This document shows positions 39,511 through 48,307 of a stretch of 64,000 nucleotides of DNA, piece after piece. Source of the stretch: Aliiroseovarius sp. S1123. GTDB taxonomy: Bacteria > Pseudomonadota > Alphaproteobacteria > Rhodobacterales > Rhodobacteraceae. The number at the start of each line of letters is the position of its first letter. The stretch's first letter is position 1. Below the pieces are notes generated by a model, which worked only from the letters and a program-made list of their open reading frames with translations, was not told where the DNA came from and searched no databases. A program made the translations under genes and the position numbers. The stretch covers positions 310,001-374,000 of the forward strand of contig NZ_JALKBE010000002.1 in assembly GCF_023015885.1 (NCBI RefSeq), in the 5' to 3' direction.

Positions 39511-40673
39511 GCCGTGACGTCGAAGTCATAAATCCAGTCATAGCGCCGCATCAACGCCTGCGGCGCAAACCGCCCGACCAGCCGCATCGCCGTATGCCCC
39601 GCGTTACGCACCAGCGGATTGGCATAGTGATAGTTGCGCGCGTTCTTGTGTGCCTCGGCCACGATTTTGGCCGTGCGCGGGCGGCGCTTATCTTGATAGA
39701 CCTCTGGCCCGCGCGCGACCCCGAACCGATCCAGACAATCGGCCAGCACCCATGCGTCCTCAAGCGCCATCACGGCCCCCTGCGCCATGAAGGGCAAGGT
39801 GGGGTGCGCCGCATCGCCCAACAAAACCGCCTGACCTTGATGCCAGTTTTCGGCCACGGGGTGCAGGAACAGCCCCCAGATATGCGCCTCTTCCACACGC
39901 TCTAGAAGCGCCATTGCGTCGTCACAAAAGCCACGGAACGCGGCCATCAGATTGGCCGGATCATCCTTGTGAAACCAACCTTCCGCGGCCCATGTGTCGC
40001 GCTCTTCCACGGCGACGATGTTGACGACGCTGCCTTCACGCAGTGGATAGGTCACCATGTGACGCCCCGGCCCCATGAACACGGTGGCCTCAGACTGTTC
40101 GCGCCCCGTGGCAGGCACCAGCGCGCGCCACGCCACTTGTCCTGTAAATTCCGGCGTGGCCGGACCATTCAGCGCCGCGCGCATCACGGAATGCAGCCCG
40201 TCTGCGCCAACCACGAACCCCATATTGACGGGATCTTGGCCGTCCAGCGTCACCTCGGTGCCATCCGCCCCCGGTTGCACCGCCTGAACCCGTTGTCCAC
40301 ATGTGACCGTAACGCCCGCATCCAGCGCGGCCTCGTACAGCAGCTTTTGAAGATCCGCGCGGTGATACAGCAAGAACGTGTCGTCGGGTTTCAGCTTGCG
40401 AAAATCCAGATCCAGCACGCCATGCCCCGAGACACCATCCCGCAACCAAACACCCTGCCCCCGGACCGCCTGCGCGCGCGCCTGTTTGCCCACCCCCAAG
40501 GCATCCAACACCCGAACGCCATTTGGGCTGATCTGAAACCCCGCCCCAACTTCGGTGATGGCGGGCGCCTGTTCCAGAACGGTCACTTTCGCACCGCGCT
40601 GGGCCAAGGCTGTCGCGGCTGCCAACCCGCCGATACCGGCCCCCAACACGGTGATTTGCTGATCCTTGATCAT
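39507..40673 (-). CDS. FAD-dependent aromatic hydroxylase (salicylate / 3-hydroxybenzoate 6-hydroxylase-like)
   Basis: The 388-aa flavoprotein has the Rossmann FAD motif VLGAGIGGLAAATALAQRG, the GD motif LLGDAAHPTLPFMAQGA, and VVGADGLHSVMR. It hydroxylates a phenolic acid using NAD(P)H and oxygen. The ATG at 40673 gives family length; an ATG at 40706 with AGGGGG upstream is a possible alternative. Its stop overlaps the convergent PEP-mutase gene. No ring-cleavage genes are nearby. Confidence 0.86.
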   Translation of the reverse strand: MIKDQQITVLGAGIGGLAAATALAQRGAKVTVLEQAPAITEVGAGFQISPNGVRVLDALGVGKQARAQAVRGQGVWLRDGVSGHGVLDLDFRKLKPDDTFLLYHRADLQKLLYEAALDAGVTVTCGQRVQAVQPGADGTEVTLDGQDPVNMGFVVGADGLHSVMRAALNGPATPEFTGQVAWRALVPATGREQSEATVFMGPGRHMVTYPLREGSVVNIVAVEERDTWAAEGWFHKDDPANLMAAFRGFCDDAMALLERVEEAHIWGLFLHPVAENWHQGQAVLLGDAAHPTLPFMAQGAVMALEDAWVLADCLDRFGVARGPEVYQDKRRPRTAKIVAEAHKNARNYHYANPLVRNAGHTAMRLVGRFAPQALMRRYDWIYDFDVTA

Positions 40674-40731
40674 GCTCTCTTGGTCCCTGTTGCGCGTCTG
40701 CGTCATTGTGGAAGCCCTGCCCCCTTCAACG

Positions 40732-40762
40732 ACAAAGGCGACGGTAAGCCCGCCGCCTTTGT
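40732..40762. other. Hairpin between the hydroxylase and dksA
   Basis: ACAAAGGCG and CGCCTTTGT form a 9-base stem with a 13-base loop. No T-tract follows on either strand, so it is not a clear intrinsic terminator. It lies downstream of dksA. Confidence 0.4.
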
Positions 40763-40836
40763 GACATGGTTCTTTTTCCAAGGGTACGTGACAAATCGCG
40801 CCGTCCTCCAACCTACGCGCGCCACATGGCCCCGGA

Positions 40837-41259
40837 TCAGTCGTCGCGGTGCACCTTCTCGCGGCGCTCGTGACGCTCCTGTGCCTCAAGGCTCAGCGTC
40901 GCAATCGGGCGCGCATCCAGACGCTTCAGCGAGATCGGCTCGCCTGTGTCTTCGCAATAGCCGTATTCACCGTCGTCGATCCGGCGCAGCGCCTGATCGA
41001 TCTTGGAAACCAGTTTGCGTGCGCGGTCGCGGGTGCGCAATTCCAACGCGCGATCCGTCTCTTCCGAGGCGCGATCCGCGATGTCAGGAATGTTGCGCGT
41101 GCCGTCTTGCAGGCCTTCAATGGTGTGACGGCTTTCATCCAGAAGCTCGGCCTTCCAAGCTTCAAGTTTGCGCCGGAAGTACTCCAGCTGCCTGTCATTC
41201 ATAAACGGTTCGTCTTCTGCTGGCCGATAATCGTCGGACAGGAATGCCTCGGCTTTCAT
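40837..41259 (-). CDS. dksA: DksA, RNA polymerase-binding regulator with a degenerate zinc site
   Basis: The 140-aa protein has the coiled-coil region (NDRQLEYFRRKLEAWKAELLDES to ARKLVSKIDQALRRI) with the tip DRASEETDRALE, and a globular end GEYGYCEDTGEPISLKRLDARPIATLS. Only one of the four zinc cysteines of Escherichia coli DksA remains (C then T/A/A), a pattern known from Rhodobacter sphaeroides DksA, which is still functional. It modulates rRNA and stringent-response promoters. GAGGGAG precedes the ATG at 41259. Confidence 0.93.
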   Translation of the reverse strand: MKAEAFLSDDYRPAEDEPFMNDRQLEYFRRKLEAWKAELLDESRHTIEGLQDGTRNIPDIADRASEETDRALELRTRDRARKLVSKIDQALRRIDDGEYGYCEDTGEPISLKRLDARPIATLSLEAQERHERREKVHRDD

Positions 41260-41582
41260 ACCAACTCCCTCTTCTACCGGATCGCGGTTCCTGGAGAACC
41301 TTTTCGCCAGTATGCGCCCGGTTTCTTCTGGCGCTGAGGTACACCCGATAACATGGAATGTCACGCCTGAAAAACTTAACCACTGAAAGCAATTCGGCAC
41401 TTTCAACTAAGCTACTGATAGCGCATGACATCTCTTGTTCAGTATGCAGGCAGAATGGCCAAGGAATACGCAAATAAGAGATTCAATTTGGCGTCGTAGC
41501 GTCAAAGCGCCTTGGCCTTGCAAAAACGCACGTCGGCGTTTACCTCGTCACACATCGTACGCACCGGATGTAAGGAATGGGC
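41260..41582. other. 323-base divergent intergenic region, dksA / moxR
   Basis: It holds the upstream regions of dksA (minus) and moxR (plus). Visible symmetry: GGTTC-CTGGA-GAACC at 41286-41300, and AAACGC-ACGTCG-GCGTTT at 41524-41541 about 40 bases before moxR. Neither matches a regulator consensus known to me. No small reading frame is supported. Confidence 0.5.
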
Positions 41583-42431
41583 ATGACCAATCGCTTTGAC
41601 GGAACCGACAGCTATGTGGCCACAGATGACCTGAAGATCGCCGTGAACGCGGCGGTCACTTTGGAACGTCCGCTTCTGGTAAAAGGTGAACCCGGCACCG
41701 GCAAGACCGAGCTTGCGCTTCAGGTCGCCAGCGCTTTGGGTGCGCGTATGATCGAGTGGAATATCAAATCCACCACCAAAGCGCAGCAGGGTCTTTACGA
41801 ATACGACGCCGTTAGCCGTCTGCGTGACAGCCAGCTGGGCGACGAGCGCGTGCATGACGTCAAGAACTACATCAAGCGCGGCAAGCTTTGGGAAGCGTTC
41901 GAGGCCGACGAGCGTGTCGTCCTGCTGATCGACGAAATCGACAAGGCGGATATCGAGTTTCCGAACGATCTGCTGCAAGAGCTGGATAAGATGGAGTTCC
42001 ACGTCTACGAGACCGGTGAGACCATCAAGGCCCGCCACCGTCCGATCATCATCATTACATCGAACAACGAAAAAGAGCTGCCCGACGCCTTCCTGCGTCG
42101 CTGTTTCTTCCACTATATCCGCTTCCCGGATGCCGAAACCATGTCGCGCATCGTCGAGGTGCACCACCCCGGCATCAAGGCGCGTCTGCTGACCGAAGCG
42201 CTGACGCAGTTCTATGAAATCCGCGAGCAGCCTGGGCTGAAGAAGAAGCCGTCGACCTCGGAGGTTCTGGACTGGCTGAAACTGCTTCTGGCCGAGGATA
42301 TCGACCCGGCCGAACTGAAGCGTGACGGCGCAAGTGCCCTGCCCACGCTGCATGGGGCATTGTTGAAGAACGAACAGGATGTACACCTATTCGAACGCTT
42401 GGCCTTTATGGCGCGCGGCCAACGGCAATAA
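41583..42431 (+). CDS. MoxR-family AAA+ ATPase
   Basis: The 282-aa ATPase has Walker A GEPGTGKTEL, Walker B VVLLIDEIDKAD, sensor 1 IIIITSNNEKELPDAFLRRC and an arginine finger in FLRRCFFHYIRFP. MoxR ATPases work with VWA-domain partners as chaperones inserting cofactors or remodelling complexes. The cognate CoxE-like VWA protein is at 44940, unusually separated by about 2.5 kb holding a DUF1059-like gene (opposite strand), a lipoprotein and a short membrane peptide. TAAGGA precedes the ATG at 41583. Confidence 0.93.
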   Translation: MTNRFDGTDSYVATDDLKIAVNAAVTLERPLLVKGEPGTGKTELALQVASALGARMIEWNIKSTTKAQQGLYEYDAVSRLRDSQLGDERVHDVKNYIKRGKLWEAFEADERVVLLIDEIDKADIEFPNDLLQELDKMEFHVYETGETIKARHRPIIIITSNNEKELPDAFLRRCFFHYIRFPDAETMSRIVEVHHPGIKARLLTEALTQFYEIREQPGLKKKPSTSEVLDWLKLLLAEDIDPAELKRDGASALPTLHGALLKNEQDVHLFERLAFMARGQRQ

Positions 42432-42511
42432 CGGGCGTTTTTCGACGCGGTCTCAGTTGCGTTCTTCAAATCAGAGGACGCCTGTCGCCCTATCGGCTTC
42501 GGAAATGATTG

Positions 42512-42712
42512 CTATACAGTCACCTGTTTAATCAGCGTGCCCAAGTAGTCCCGCGTGTCCTGATCCCAGTCGGCCGGATCCTCGTCATGGGCGATCCGGG
42601 CGTGAAGCTCCATCAACTGCCAGACTTCCTGTTTGCTTTCGGCGACGACACTGGCCGGGCAGGCCTCCATCCCCTCACAGTCTCGGCAGGCATAGGCGTA
42701 AGCGTTGGTCAT
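42512..42712 (-). CDS. Small cysteine-containing DUF1059-like protein
   Basis: The 66-residue protein (MTNAYAYACRDCEGMEACPASVV...) has the C-x2-C...C spacing and the later H-A-R-x-x-H (ELHARIAHDED) seen in DUF1059 proteins. A zinc or redox role is possible but unproven. GAGGGGAGG lies upstream of the ATG at 42712, and an extended -10 (TGCTATACT) sits about 20 bases further up on the same strand. Confidence 0.65.
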   Translation of the reverse strand: MTNAYAYACRDCEGMEACPASVVAESKQEVWQLMELHARIAHDEDPADWDQDTRDYLGTLIKQVTV

Positions 42713-43300
42713 GTTCCCATCCTCCCCTCGCGCAGTATAGCACAGACACCCGCGCTTTTGATTCGGCAATCACGGCCCGCCTGGCCAGATTGACTTTGTG
42801 CTGACGAAGCTTCGCCCCACAACATATTGACAGGACGTGCTTTTCCATTGACCTATTCCACCACAAACGCGGGTTTTGCTTGGGATCGCGGATCAATCAC
42901 CCCTATGCTTGGCTGATGCCTGGGGGGGCATAAAACGGTGTGTTTGTATTGTTATGGGAGACGATGCCTGCATTTCCGTTCGGAGCGTAACAAGGCGCGC
43001 CAATGTGGTGCTGCGTGACCAGTGGGACGGTCGCAGGCTGCATGGCATAAAACACGCAGGACCCGGGGGACATGAAACCACCCCGCCCGGCGCAGCCCTT
43101 ACCACTCCGAACGAGACCCTGTGCGAACGGGCCCAGCCCGTCAGGGGGCGCGCCTGCGTGGCGCGATATAACCGGCGATCTGACCCCAGATCGTCCGGGT
43201 GCTTGCATTTATCTGGGCGCCTCAGCCCGTTCCTGACACATCACATCCGCGGTGGTCCGCCTTTGCGCGCATCCTCCGCCAGCTGTGGAAGGAGCTTCCC
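42713..43300. other. 588-base region without a supported gene
   Basis: Reading frames here (for example 42876-43328 plus, 42903-43208 minus) show no recognisable domain and no convincing ribosome site. GGCATAAAAC occurs twice (near 42938 and 43043), a GCGCGCC-TGCGT-GGCGCG stem and a CGATCT-GACCCC-AGATCG stem lie in 43150-43195. A structured RNA or long leader of the DUF2927 gene is possible. tmRNA, SRP RNA, 6S and RNase P signatures were looked for and not found. Confidence 0.4.
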
Positions 43301-44716
43301 ATGTGGTCTTGTCGCCCCTCATTCCTGATCCCCGCCGCCTTCATGCTGGCGGGCTGCATGGCCTCGGTGTCCAGCACGCACGAGAGCACACCGGGCAGCC
43401 ATGTCCAACGCGGCACACGCGTGGACGACGTCGCCACGCGCCGCGCCAGCCTGCCTGCCAAACTGCCAGCCATGAAGGCCTTTCCCGCAACACGGGGGGC
43501 GCATCCGATCCGGTCCAATAGCCTGATCATGGGCGACTTTCTGGACCTGAGCTTTCAGCTGGAAAGTGGTCGCCCCCTGCCCGTCCTCTCGCGCTTCGAA
43601 GGCCCGATCTCGGTCACGGTCGCCGGGCGGGCTCCGGCCCGGATGCAGGCCGATCTGGACCAGCTGCTGGGGCGTCTACGGCAAGAGGCAGGGATCAGCA
43701 TTCACCGTGGGGTGGGCACATCAGGCGGACGGATTACCATTGAGCTGATCCCCAAACACAAACTGCAAAAACACGTGCCCCATGCCGCCTGTTTCGTTGC
43801 CCCCAACGTGGCCGGTTGGGCAGACTACCTGCGCCATCGTGGCTCTGAGCGCACCGATTGGACGCGGATGCGTCAACGCACACAGATGACCGTGATCATC
43901 CCCTCAGATGTCAGCCCTCAGGAAATGCGCGACTGCCTGCATGAAGAGATCGCACAGGCGCTTGGCCCGGTGAACGATCTGTACCGGCTGGAGAACAGCG
44001 TTTTCAATGACGACAACTTCCACACGGTGCTCACCGGGTTCGACATGCTGATCTTACGGGCCTTCTACGCGCCGGACCTGCGCTCGGGCATGTCGCGGGC
44101 CGAGGTGGCCAACCATTTACCGGCTGTGTTGAAACGCTTGAATCCTGCGGGCGGGTCGGGCACCCCACGCCACACGCCCCCCACGCCCACAGCATGGAAG
44201 AACGCCATCGCTGACGCATTGGGACATGGCAAAGCCATTACACAACGTCAGGCAGCGGCGCTGCGCGCCGTCTCGATCGCGCGGCAAAGAGGGTGGCAGG
44301 ACAATCGGCTGGCCTTCAGCCTGTTTGCGATGGGCCAGTTGCACATACAATCCGACAGCCAAACCGCCTTTACAGCCTTCCAGGAAGCCAATGCCATCTA
44401 TCGCGACCGCACGGGCACTGATCTTCACGCCGCACATATCGGCGTTCAAATGGCTGCCTATGCGCTGTCTGCCGGTCATATGGATCAAGCCATCGCAACT
44501 GTTAACCGTCACCTGCCCGCAGTTCAGCAGGCCCAGAACGCCGCACTTCTGGCGACGCTGATGATGATCAAGGCCGAGGCGCTGGATCGCAAAGGACTTA
44601 CAAGTGACGCTGCGCGCCTACGGCTCGACAGTCTGGGCTGGGCACGGTATGGCTTCGGCTCAAACGCCCAGGTGGAGGCACGGCTTCGGGAAATCGCAGC
44701 CATTGCTTCTGGTTAG
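43301..44716 (+). CDS. DUF2927 lipoprotein with TPR-like C-terminus
   Basis: The 471-aa protein has a lipoprotein signal (MWSCRPSFLIPAAFMLAGC, lipobox LAGC), a DUF2927 domain at about 110-290 (ISVTVAGRAPARMQADLDQLLGRL, CLHEEIAQALGPVNDLYRLENSVFNDDNFHTVLTGFDMLILRAFYAPDLRSGMS), and a helical TPR-like C-terminal part from about 330. The conserved HEE..Q near 205 resembles a metalloprotease-like helix but the catalytic status is unknown. AAGGAG is upstream of the ATG at 43301. It lies between moxR and its VWA partner. Confidence 0.82.
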   Translation: MWSCRPSFLIPAAFMLAGCMASVSSTHESTPGSHVQRGTRVDDVATRRASLPAKLPAMKAFPATRGAHPIRSNSLIMGDFLDLSFQLESGRPLPVLSRFEGPISVTVAGRAPARMQADLDQLLGRLRQEAGISIHRGVGTSGGRITIELIPKHKLQKHVPHAACFVAPNVAGWADYLRHRGSERTDWTRMRQRTQMTVIIPSDVSPQEMRDCLHEEIAQALGPVNDLYRLENSVFNDDNFHTVLTGFDMLILRAFYAPDLRSGMSRAEVANHLPAVLKRLNPAGGSGTPRHTPPTPTAWKNAIADALGHGKAITQRQAAALRAVSIARQRGWQDNRLAFSLFAMGQLHIQSDSQTAFTAFQEANAIYRDRTGTDLHAAHIGVQMAAYALSAGHMDQAIATVNRHLPAVQQAQNAALLATLMMIKAEALDRKGLTSDAARLRLDSLGWARYGFGSNAQVEARLREIAAIASG

Positions 44717-44768
44717 GCAGGATGACAGGGCCCCTGAGATACGGGGACGATAGGCCAGGGATGCGAAG

Positions 44769-44930
44769 ATGATTGTAATTGTGGCTTTTGTAGTAGGCGC
44801 AGCACTCGGCGCGCTTCGTGCAAAGAAACGCGGAGGTAACCGGCTGGACATGGCGCAATATGGTGCGGTCTATGGCATTGTTCTGGCGCTGATCGCGACC
44901 TTCCTGACCATCATGATCACCCGCGCCTAA
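44769..44930 (+). CDS. 53-residue membrane peptide between DUF2927 and VWA genes
   Basis: The reading frame MIVIVAFVVGAALGALRAKK...ITRA has two hydrophobic helices joined by a basic loop (RAKKRGGNRLD). It ends 9 bases before the VWA start, and a GCGAAG-type site precedes it. Similar short proteins are remembered beside VWA/CoxE genes in Rhodobacterales, sometimes mislabelled apolipoprotein acyltransferase. It could anchor the MoxR-VWA pair at the membrane. Confidence 0.7.
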   Translation: MIVIVAFVVGAALGALRAKKRGGNRLDMAQYGAVYGIVLALIATFLTIMITRA

Positions 44931-44939
44931 GGACTGCCC

Positions 44940-46124
44940 ATGTTCCTGCCCTTTTTTGAGAACCTCCGCGCGGCCAATGTGCCGGTATCCTTGCGCGAAT
45001 ATCTGTCTTTTCTGGAGGCGATGAAGGCCGGGCTGGTTACCTATGATGTCGAGGGGTTCTATTACCTCGCCCGCACCGCAATGGTGAAGGACGAGCGCAA
45101 TCTGGACAAGTTCGACCGCGCCTTTGCTGCCAGCTTTGAAGGGCTCGAGGCGATCAGCGCCGACCAGATGCTGGAAGCCGTCGATATTCCGCAGGAATGG
45201 CTGGAAAAGATGGCCGAGAAGTTCCTGACAGAAGAAGAAAAGGCCGAGATCGAAGCCCTTGGTGGGTTCGATAAGCTGATGGAGACGCTGAAAGAGCGTC
45301 TGAAGGAACAGGAAGGCCGTCACCAAGGCGGCAACAAGTGGATCGGCACGGCGGGCACCTCGCCCTTTGGGGCCTATGGCTATAACCCGGAAGGCGTGCG
45401 GATCGGTCAAGATCGCTCGCGCCACCAGCGGGCGGTGAAAGTCTGGGACAAGCGTGAATTCAAGAACCTCGACGATTCCGTTGAACTTGGCACGCGCAAC
45501 ATCAAGGTCGCCCTGAAGCGCCTGCGCAACTGGGCGCGCGACGGGGCGCATGACGAGCTGGATCTGGACGGAACCATCCGCGCCACGGCCGAGCATGGCT
45601 ATCTGGACGTAAAGACCCGACCCGAACGAAAGAACGCCGTCAAGGTCTTGTTGTTCCTCGATGTTGGCGGATCCATGGACCCGCATATCAAAGTGGTGGA
45701 AGAGCTTTTTTCCGCCGCACGATCCGAGTTCAAGCATCTGGAATACTACTATTTCCACAACTGCCTTTACGAAGGTGTGTGGCGCGACAACTCTCGCCGC
45801 TGGACCGAGCAAATCCCAACGTGGGAGGTGCTGCGCACCTATGGCTCGGACTACAAATGTATCTTCGTCGGCGATGCCTCGATGTCGCCCTACGAAATCG
45901 CCTATCGCGGTGGCGCGAACGAGCATTGGAATGATGAGACCGGTCAGGTCTGGCTAGAACGCGCGCGCGAGCAATGGCCGGACAATATGTGGATCAACCC
46001 CCTGCCCGAGCATCACTGGCGCTATACCCAGTCGGTTCAGATGATCAATCAGATCTTCGAAGGACGCATGGTCCCAATGACCATCGACGGGATCGAACGC
46101 GGCATGAAAGAGCTGGGACGCTAA
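44940..46124 (+). CDS. VWA-domain protein of the CoxE type
   Basis: The 394-aa protein begins MFLPFFENLRAANVPVSLREYLSFLEAM, has an alpha-helical N-terminal half with an acidic EEEKAEIEALGG segment, and a C-terminal von Willebrand A domain whose MIDAS is DVGGSMD (about residue 240). It is the expected partner of the MoxR ATPase at 41583. In carbon monoxide dehydrogenase and similar systems such pairs mature metal cofactors; no such enzyme is present in the window. Its stop overlaps the convergent DUF3817 gene. Confidence 0.9.
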   Translation: MFLPFFENLRAANVPVSLREYLSFLEAMKAGLVTYDVEGFYYLARTAMVKDERNLDKFDRAFAASFEGLEAISADQMLEAVDIPQEWLEKMAEKFLTEEEKAEIEALGGFDKLMETLKERLKEQEGRHQGGNKWIGTAGTSPFGAYGYNPEGVRIGQDRSRHQRAVKVWDKREFKNLDDSVELGTRNIKVALKRLRNWARDGAHDELDLDGTIRATAEHGYLDVKTRPERKNAVKVLLFLDVGGSMDPHIKVVEELFSAARSEFKHLEYYYFHNCLYEGVWRDNSRRWTEQIPTWEVLRTYGSDYKCIFVGDASMSPYEIAYRGGANEHWNDETGQVWLERAREQWPDNMWINPLPEHHWRYTQSVQMINQIFEGRMVPMTIDGIERGMKELGR

Positions 46125-46441
46125 ACAGCGTCGTGCGCGCGCACGGCCTCTTCGTCCCGCTTCAGATACGGGTCATGTACGAAGGTTCCAAAGGGCAAAA
46201 GACTGGCCAGAATAGCCCAGTTCACCCGCGTCATCGTCAGGCCACCGTATGAGGACGCAAAGACCAATGTGCCCATGTAGCCTACGAACAGCCACCCATG
46301 TGCCATTCCAACCATGGGGACGATCTCGGTCATGCCAGCCCAGTATTTCAAGGGCATGGCCACAAACAGCAGCACAATAAAGCTCCACCCTTCGACAGAC
46401 GCGATTTTCCGAAACATCCAGATGGAACGGGCCTTGGTCAT
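46121..46441 (-). CDS. DUF3817 small membrane protein
   Basis: The 106-aa protein starts MTKARSIWMFRKIASVEGWSFIVLLFVAMPLKYW and has three hydrophobic helices; the motif GMAHGWLFVGYMGTLVFA is typical of DUF3817. Function unknown. An alternative start is the ATG nine codons later. It ends overlapping the VWA gene by four bases. Confidence 0.82.
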   Translation of the reverse strand: MTKARSIWMFRKIASVEGWSFIVLLFVAMPLKYWAGMTEIVPMVGMAHGWLFVGYMGTLVFASSYGGLTMTRVNWAILASLLPFGTFVHDPYLKRDEEAVRAHDAV

Positions 46442-46578
46442 ATGCGTGATCCCTGCAAATTTGGCTCTGGCGGGCATAGACGTGACAGGGGCTCTGGCGA
46501 AACCCGGCGAAATGTCGCACAGATGGCGACGGAACTTCAAACGACGCGCGTGTAACCCTGACAGGAAGGAGAAACCCA

Positions 46579-46947
46579 GTGATCTCATCCCTTCACCGCA
46601 TGTGGGCCGCGGCCCCCATCGCCACGGTTATATTGGTCATCGCATTGTCGGCGTCCGCCGTCTTTGGCGTGCGTACGATCGGAAATTGGGTGTATTGGAA
46701 CGATCCGGCTCACATCGACCAGCCGATCGCGGGCTGGATGACACCTCGCTACGTTGCTTTCTCGTGGGACGTTCCGCGCCCGGTCATGATCGACGCCATT
46801 GCCATGGGCGATAAAAACCCCGAGGGGCGCAACCTGAAACGCCTTGCCGAGGCGCAGGGCATCTCGCTTGAAGAGCTGATTTTGCGGATCGAAACCGCGA
46901 TTGAAGAGCACCGCACAACCGCGACCAAGGACGGCGGGCAGCCATGA
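46579..46947 (+). CDS. Single-pass membrane protein of unknown function
   Basis: The 122-aa protein has one N-terminal hydrophobic helix (IATVILVIALSASAVFGV) then a periplasmic or cytoplasmic domain with WMTPRYVAFSWDVPRPVMIDAIAM and a helical tail (RNLKRLAEAQGISLEELILRIETAIEEH). No family recognised. The GTG start follows AGGAAGGAG. Its TGA overlaps the DedA ATG, so the two are translationally coupled. Confidence 0.75.
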   Translation: MISSLHRMWAAAPIATVILVIALSASAVFGVRTIGNWVYWNDPAHIDQPIAGWMTPRYVAFSWDVPRPVMIDAIAMGDKNPEGRNLKRLAEAQGISLEELILRIETAIEEHRTTATKDGGQP

Positions 46948-47585
46948 TCTCGACCGAACTCGTCTTCACGCTTCTATCCGACTATGGCCCGTGGGTGGTG
47001 TTTGCTTCTGCCTTCCTGTCTTGCCTTGCCCTGCCCATCCCGACCTCTCTGATGATGCTCGCGGGCGGTGCGTTTGCCGCAACCGGAGATCTGGCACTGA
47101 CCAATGTGGTCGCGGCGGCCTTCATTGGCGCGGTGATCGGGGATCAAACCGGCTTCGCCATCGGACGGTTTGGAGGGACGCCTGCATTGGACCGGCTGGC
47201 CCGCAATCCGGCCCGCAAGGCCGTGCTGGCCAAGGCGCATGCGTTCGTGGATCGGCGCGGCGGTTTGGGTGTATTCCTGTCTACATGGGCAGTTGCGCCC
47301 CTGGGTCCGTGGGTGAACTTTGCCGCAGGCGCGACTGGGCTGGGCTGGCTGCGCTTCGCAGTCTGGGACATCCTGGGCGAGACGATCTGGGTCACGCTCT
47401 ATGTCGGGCTTGGCTTCATGTTCGCATCCCGGATCGAAAGCCTTGCCAGCCTGATGGGCAACATCGCCGGCCTGCTGGCGGCCTTGGTGGTTGCCGCTGG
47501 GGCGTTCCTTTGGATCAAAGCCATGATCCGGGCGCATGAGCGGCACAAGAACATCGCGGACACGGTCGCGGACACCGCACCCTAA
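46944..47585 (+). CDS. DedA-family membrane protein
   Basis: The 213-aa protein has the DedA core: LALPIPTSLMMLAGGAFAA, GAVIGDQTGFAIGRFGG, a re-entrant region and WAVAPLGPWVNFAAGATGLGWLRFAVWDILGETIWVTLYVGLG. DedA proteins act as lipid (undecaprenyl or phospholipid) scramblases needed for envelope integrity. It overlaps the upstream 122-aa protein gene by ATGA, a probable functional partner. Confidence 0.88.
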   Translation: MISTELVFTLLSDYGPWVVFASAFLSCLALPIPTSLMMLAGGAFAATGDLALTNVVAAAFIGAVIGDQTGFAIGRFGGTPALDRLARNPARKAVLAKAHAFVDRRGGLGVFLSTWAVAPLGPWVNFAAGATGLGWLRFAVWDILGETIWVTLYVGLGFMFASRIESLASLMGNIAGLLAALVVAAGAFLWIKAMIRAHERHKNIADTVADTAP

Positions 47586-47624
47586 ACCCTTTCATGGCCG
47601 ACGATTTACCCCCATATAGGGACC

Positions 47625-48305
47625 ATGACCAAGCTTCTGCCGATCCTTCTGCCCATCCTATATGGCCTGATCCTTTACAGGTTCTCAGTCTGGCGCACCC
47701 ACCGTGAGCTGGACGCGAAATCCACCCGGCTGGCGGATCCAAAGCTGAAGGCTCTGACGGACCAGATGGCGGCCAGTTTGGACCTTGCGGACATTCCGGT
47801 GCACATCTATGAAATTCAGCCGGTGAACGGCCTTGCAGCCCCGGACGGGCGGATTTTCATCACGCGCGGCTTCTACGACGAATACCTGAAAGGGCGCGTC
47901 ACCGGCGAGGAGCTGGCCAGCGTGATCGCCCATGAACTGGGTCACGTCGCTTTGGGCCACGCCCGCAAGCGGATGATCGATTTCTCTGGCCAGAACGCCC
48001 TGCGCACGGTGCTGACCATGATGATCTCGCGCGTCCTGCCCGGCGCTGGCGTCTATATCGCGCGCATCCTGACACGGTTGGTCGCGGCCGGCCTGAGCCG
48101 CGGCGACGAATACGAAGCTGACGCCTATGCCACTGCGCTTCTGATCAAGTCAGGGATAGGCGCCGAAGGGCAGAAAAGTCTGTTCGGCAAACTTGACGAC
48201 CTGACCAAGGGACGCGGCGGCGTGATGCCGGCCTGGCTGATGAGCCACCCGAAAACTGCCGACCGCATCGCCGCGATCGAGAAAAACCAAGAGAAATGGG
48301 TGTGA
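47625..48305 (+). CDS. M48-family zinc metallopeptidase
   Basis: The 226-aa protein has a short N-terminal membrane anchor (LLPILLPILYGLILYRFSVW), zinc motif HELGH in SVIAHELGHVALGHARKRM, and the third ligand in SRGDEYEADAYAT. Family members cut misfolded membrane proteins or periplasmic substrates. It lies 39 bases after the DedA gene and reads in the same direction. Confidence 0.9.
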   Translation: MTKLLPILLPILYGLILYRFSVWRTHRELDAKSTRLADPKLKALTDQMAASLDLADIPVHIYEIQPVNGLAAPDGRIFITRGFYDEYLKGRVTGEELASVIAHELGHVALGHARKRMIDFSGQNALRTVLTMMISRVLPGAGVYIARILTRLVAAGLSRGDEYEADAYATALLIKSGIGAEGQKSLFGKLDDLTKGRGGVMPAWLMSHPKTADRIAAIEKNQEKWV

Positions 48306-48307
48306 TC

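Noticed and set aside
42713-43300. tmRNA, RNase P RNA, SRP RNA or 6S RNA
   Set aside because: None of the diagnostic core sequences of these RNAs could be found.
42876-43328. 150-codon plus-strand frame before the DUF2927 gene
   Set aside because: No domain, no ribosome site, and it overlaps the lipoprotein start; treated as non-coding.
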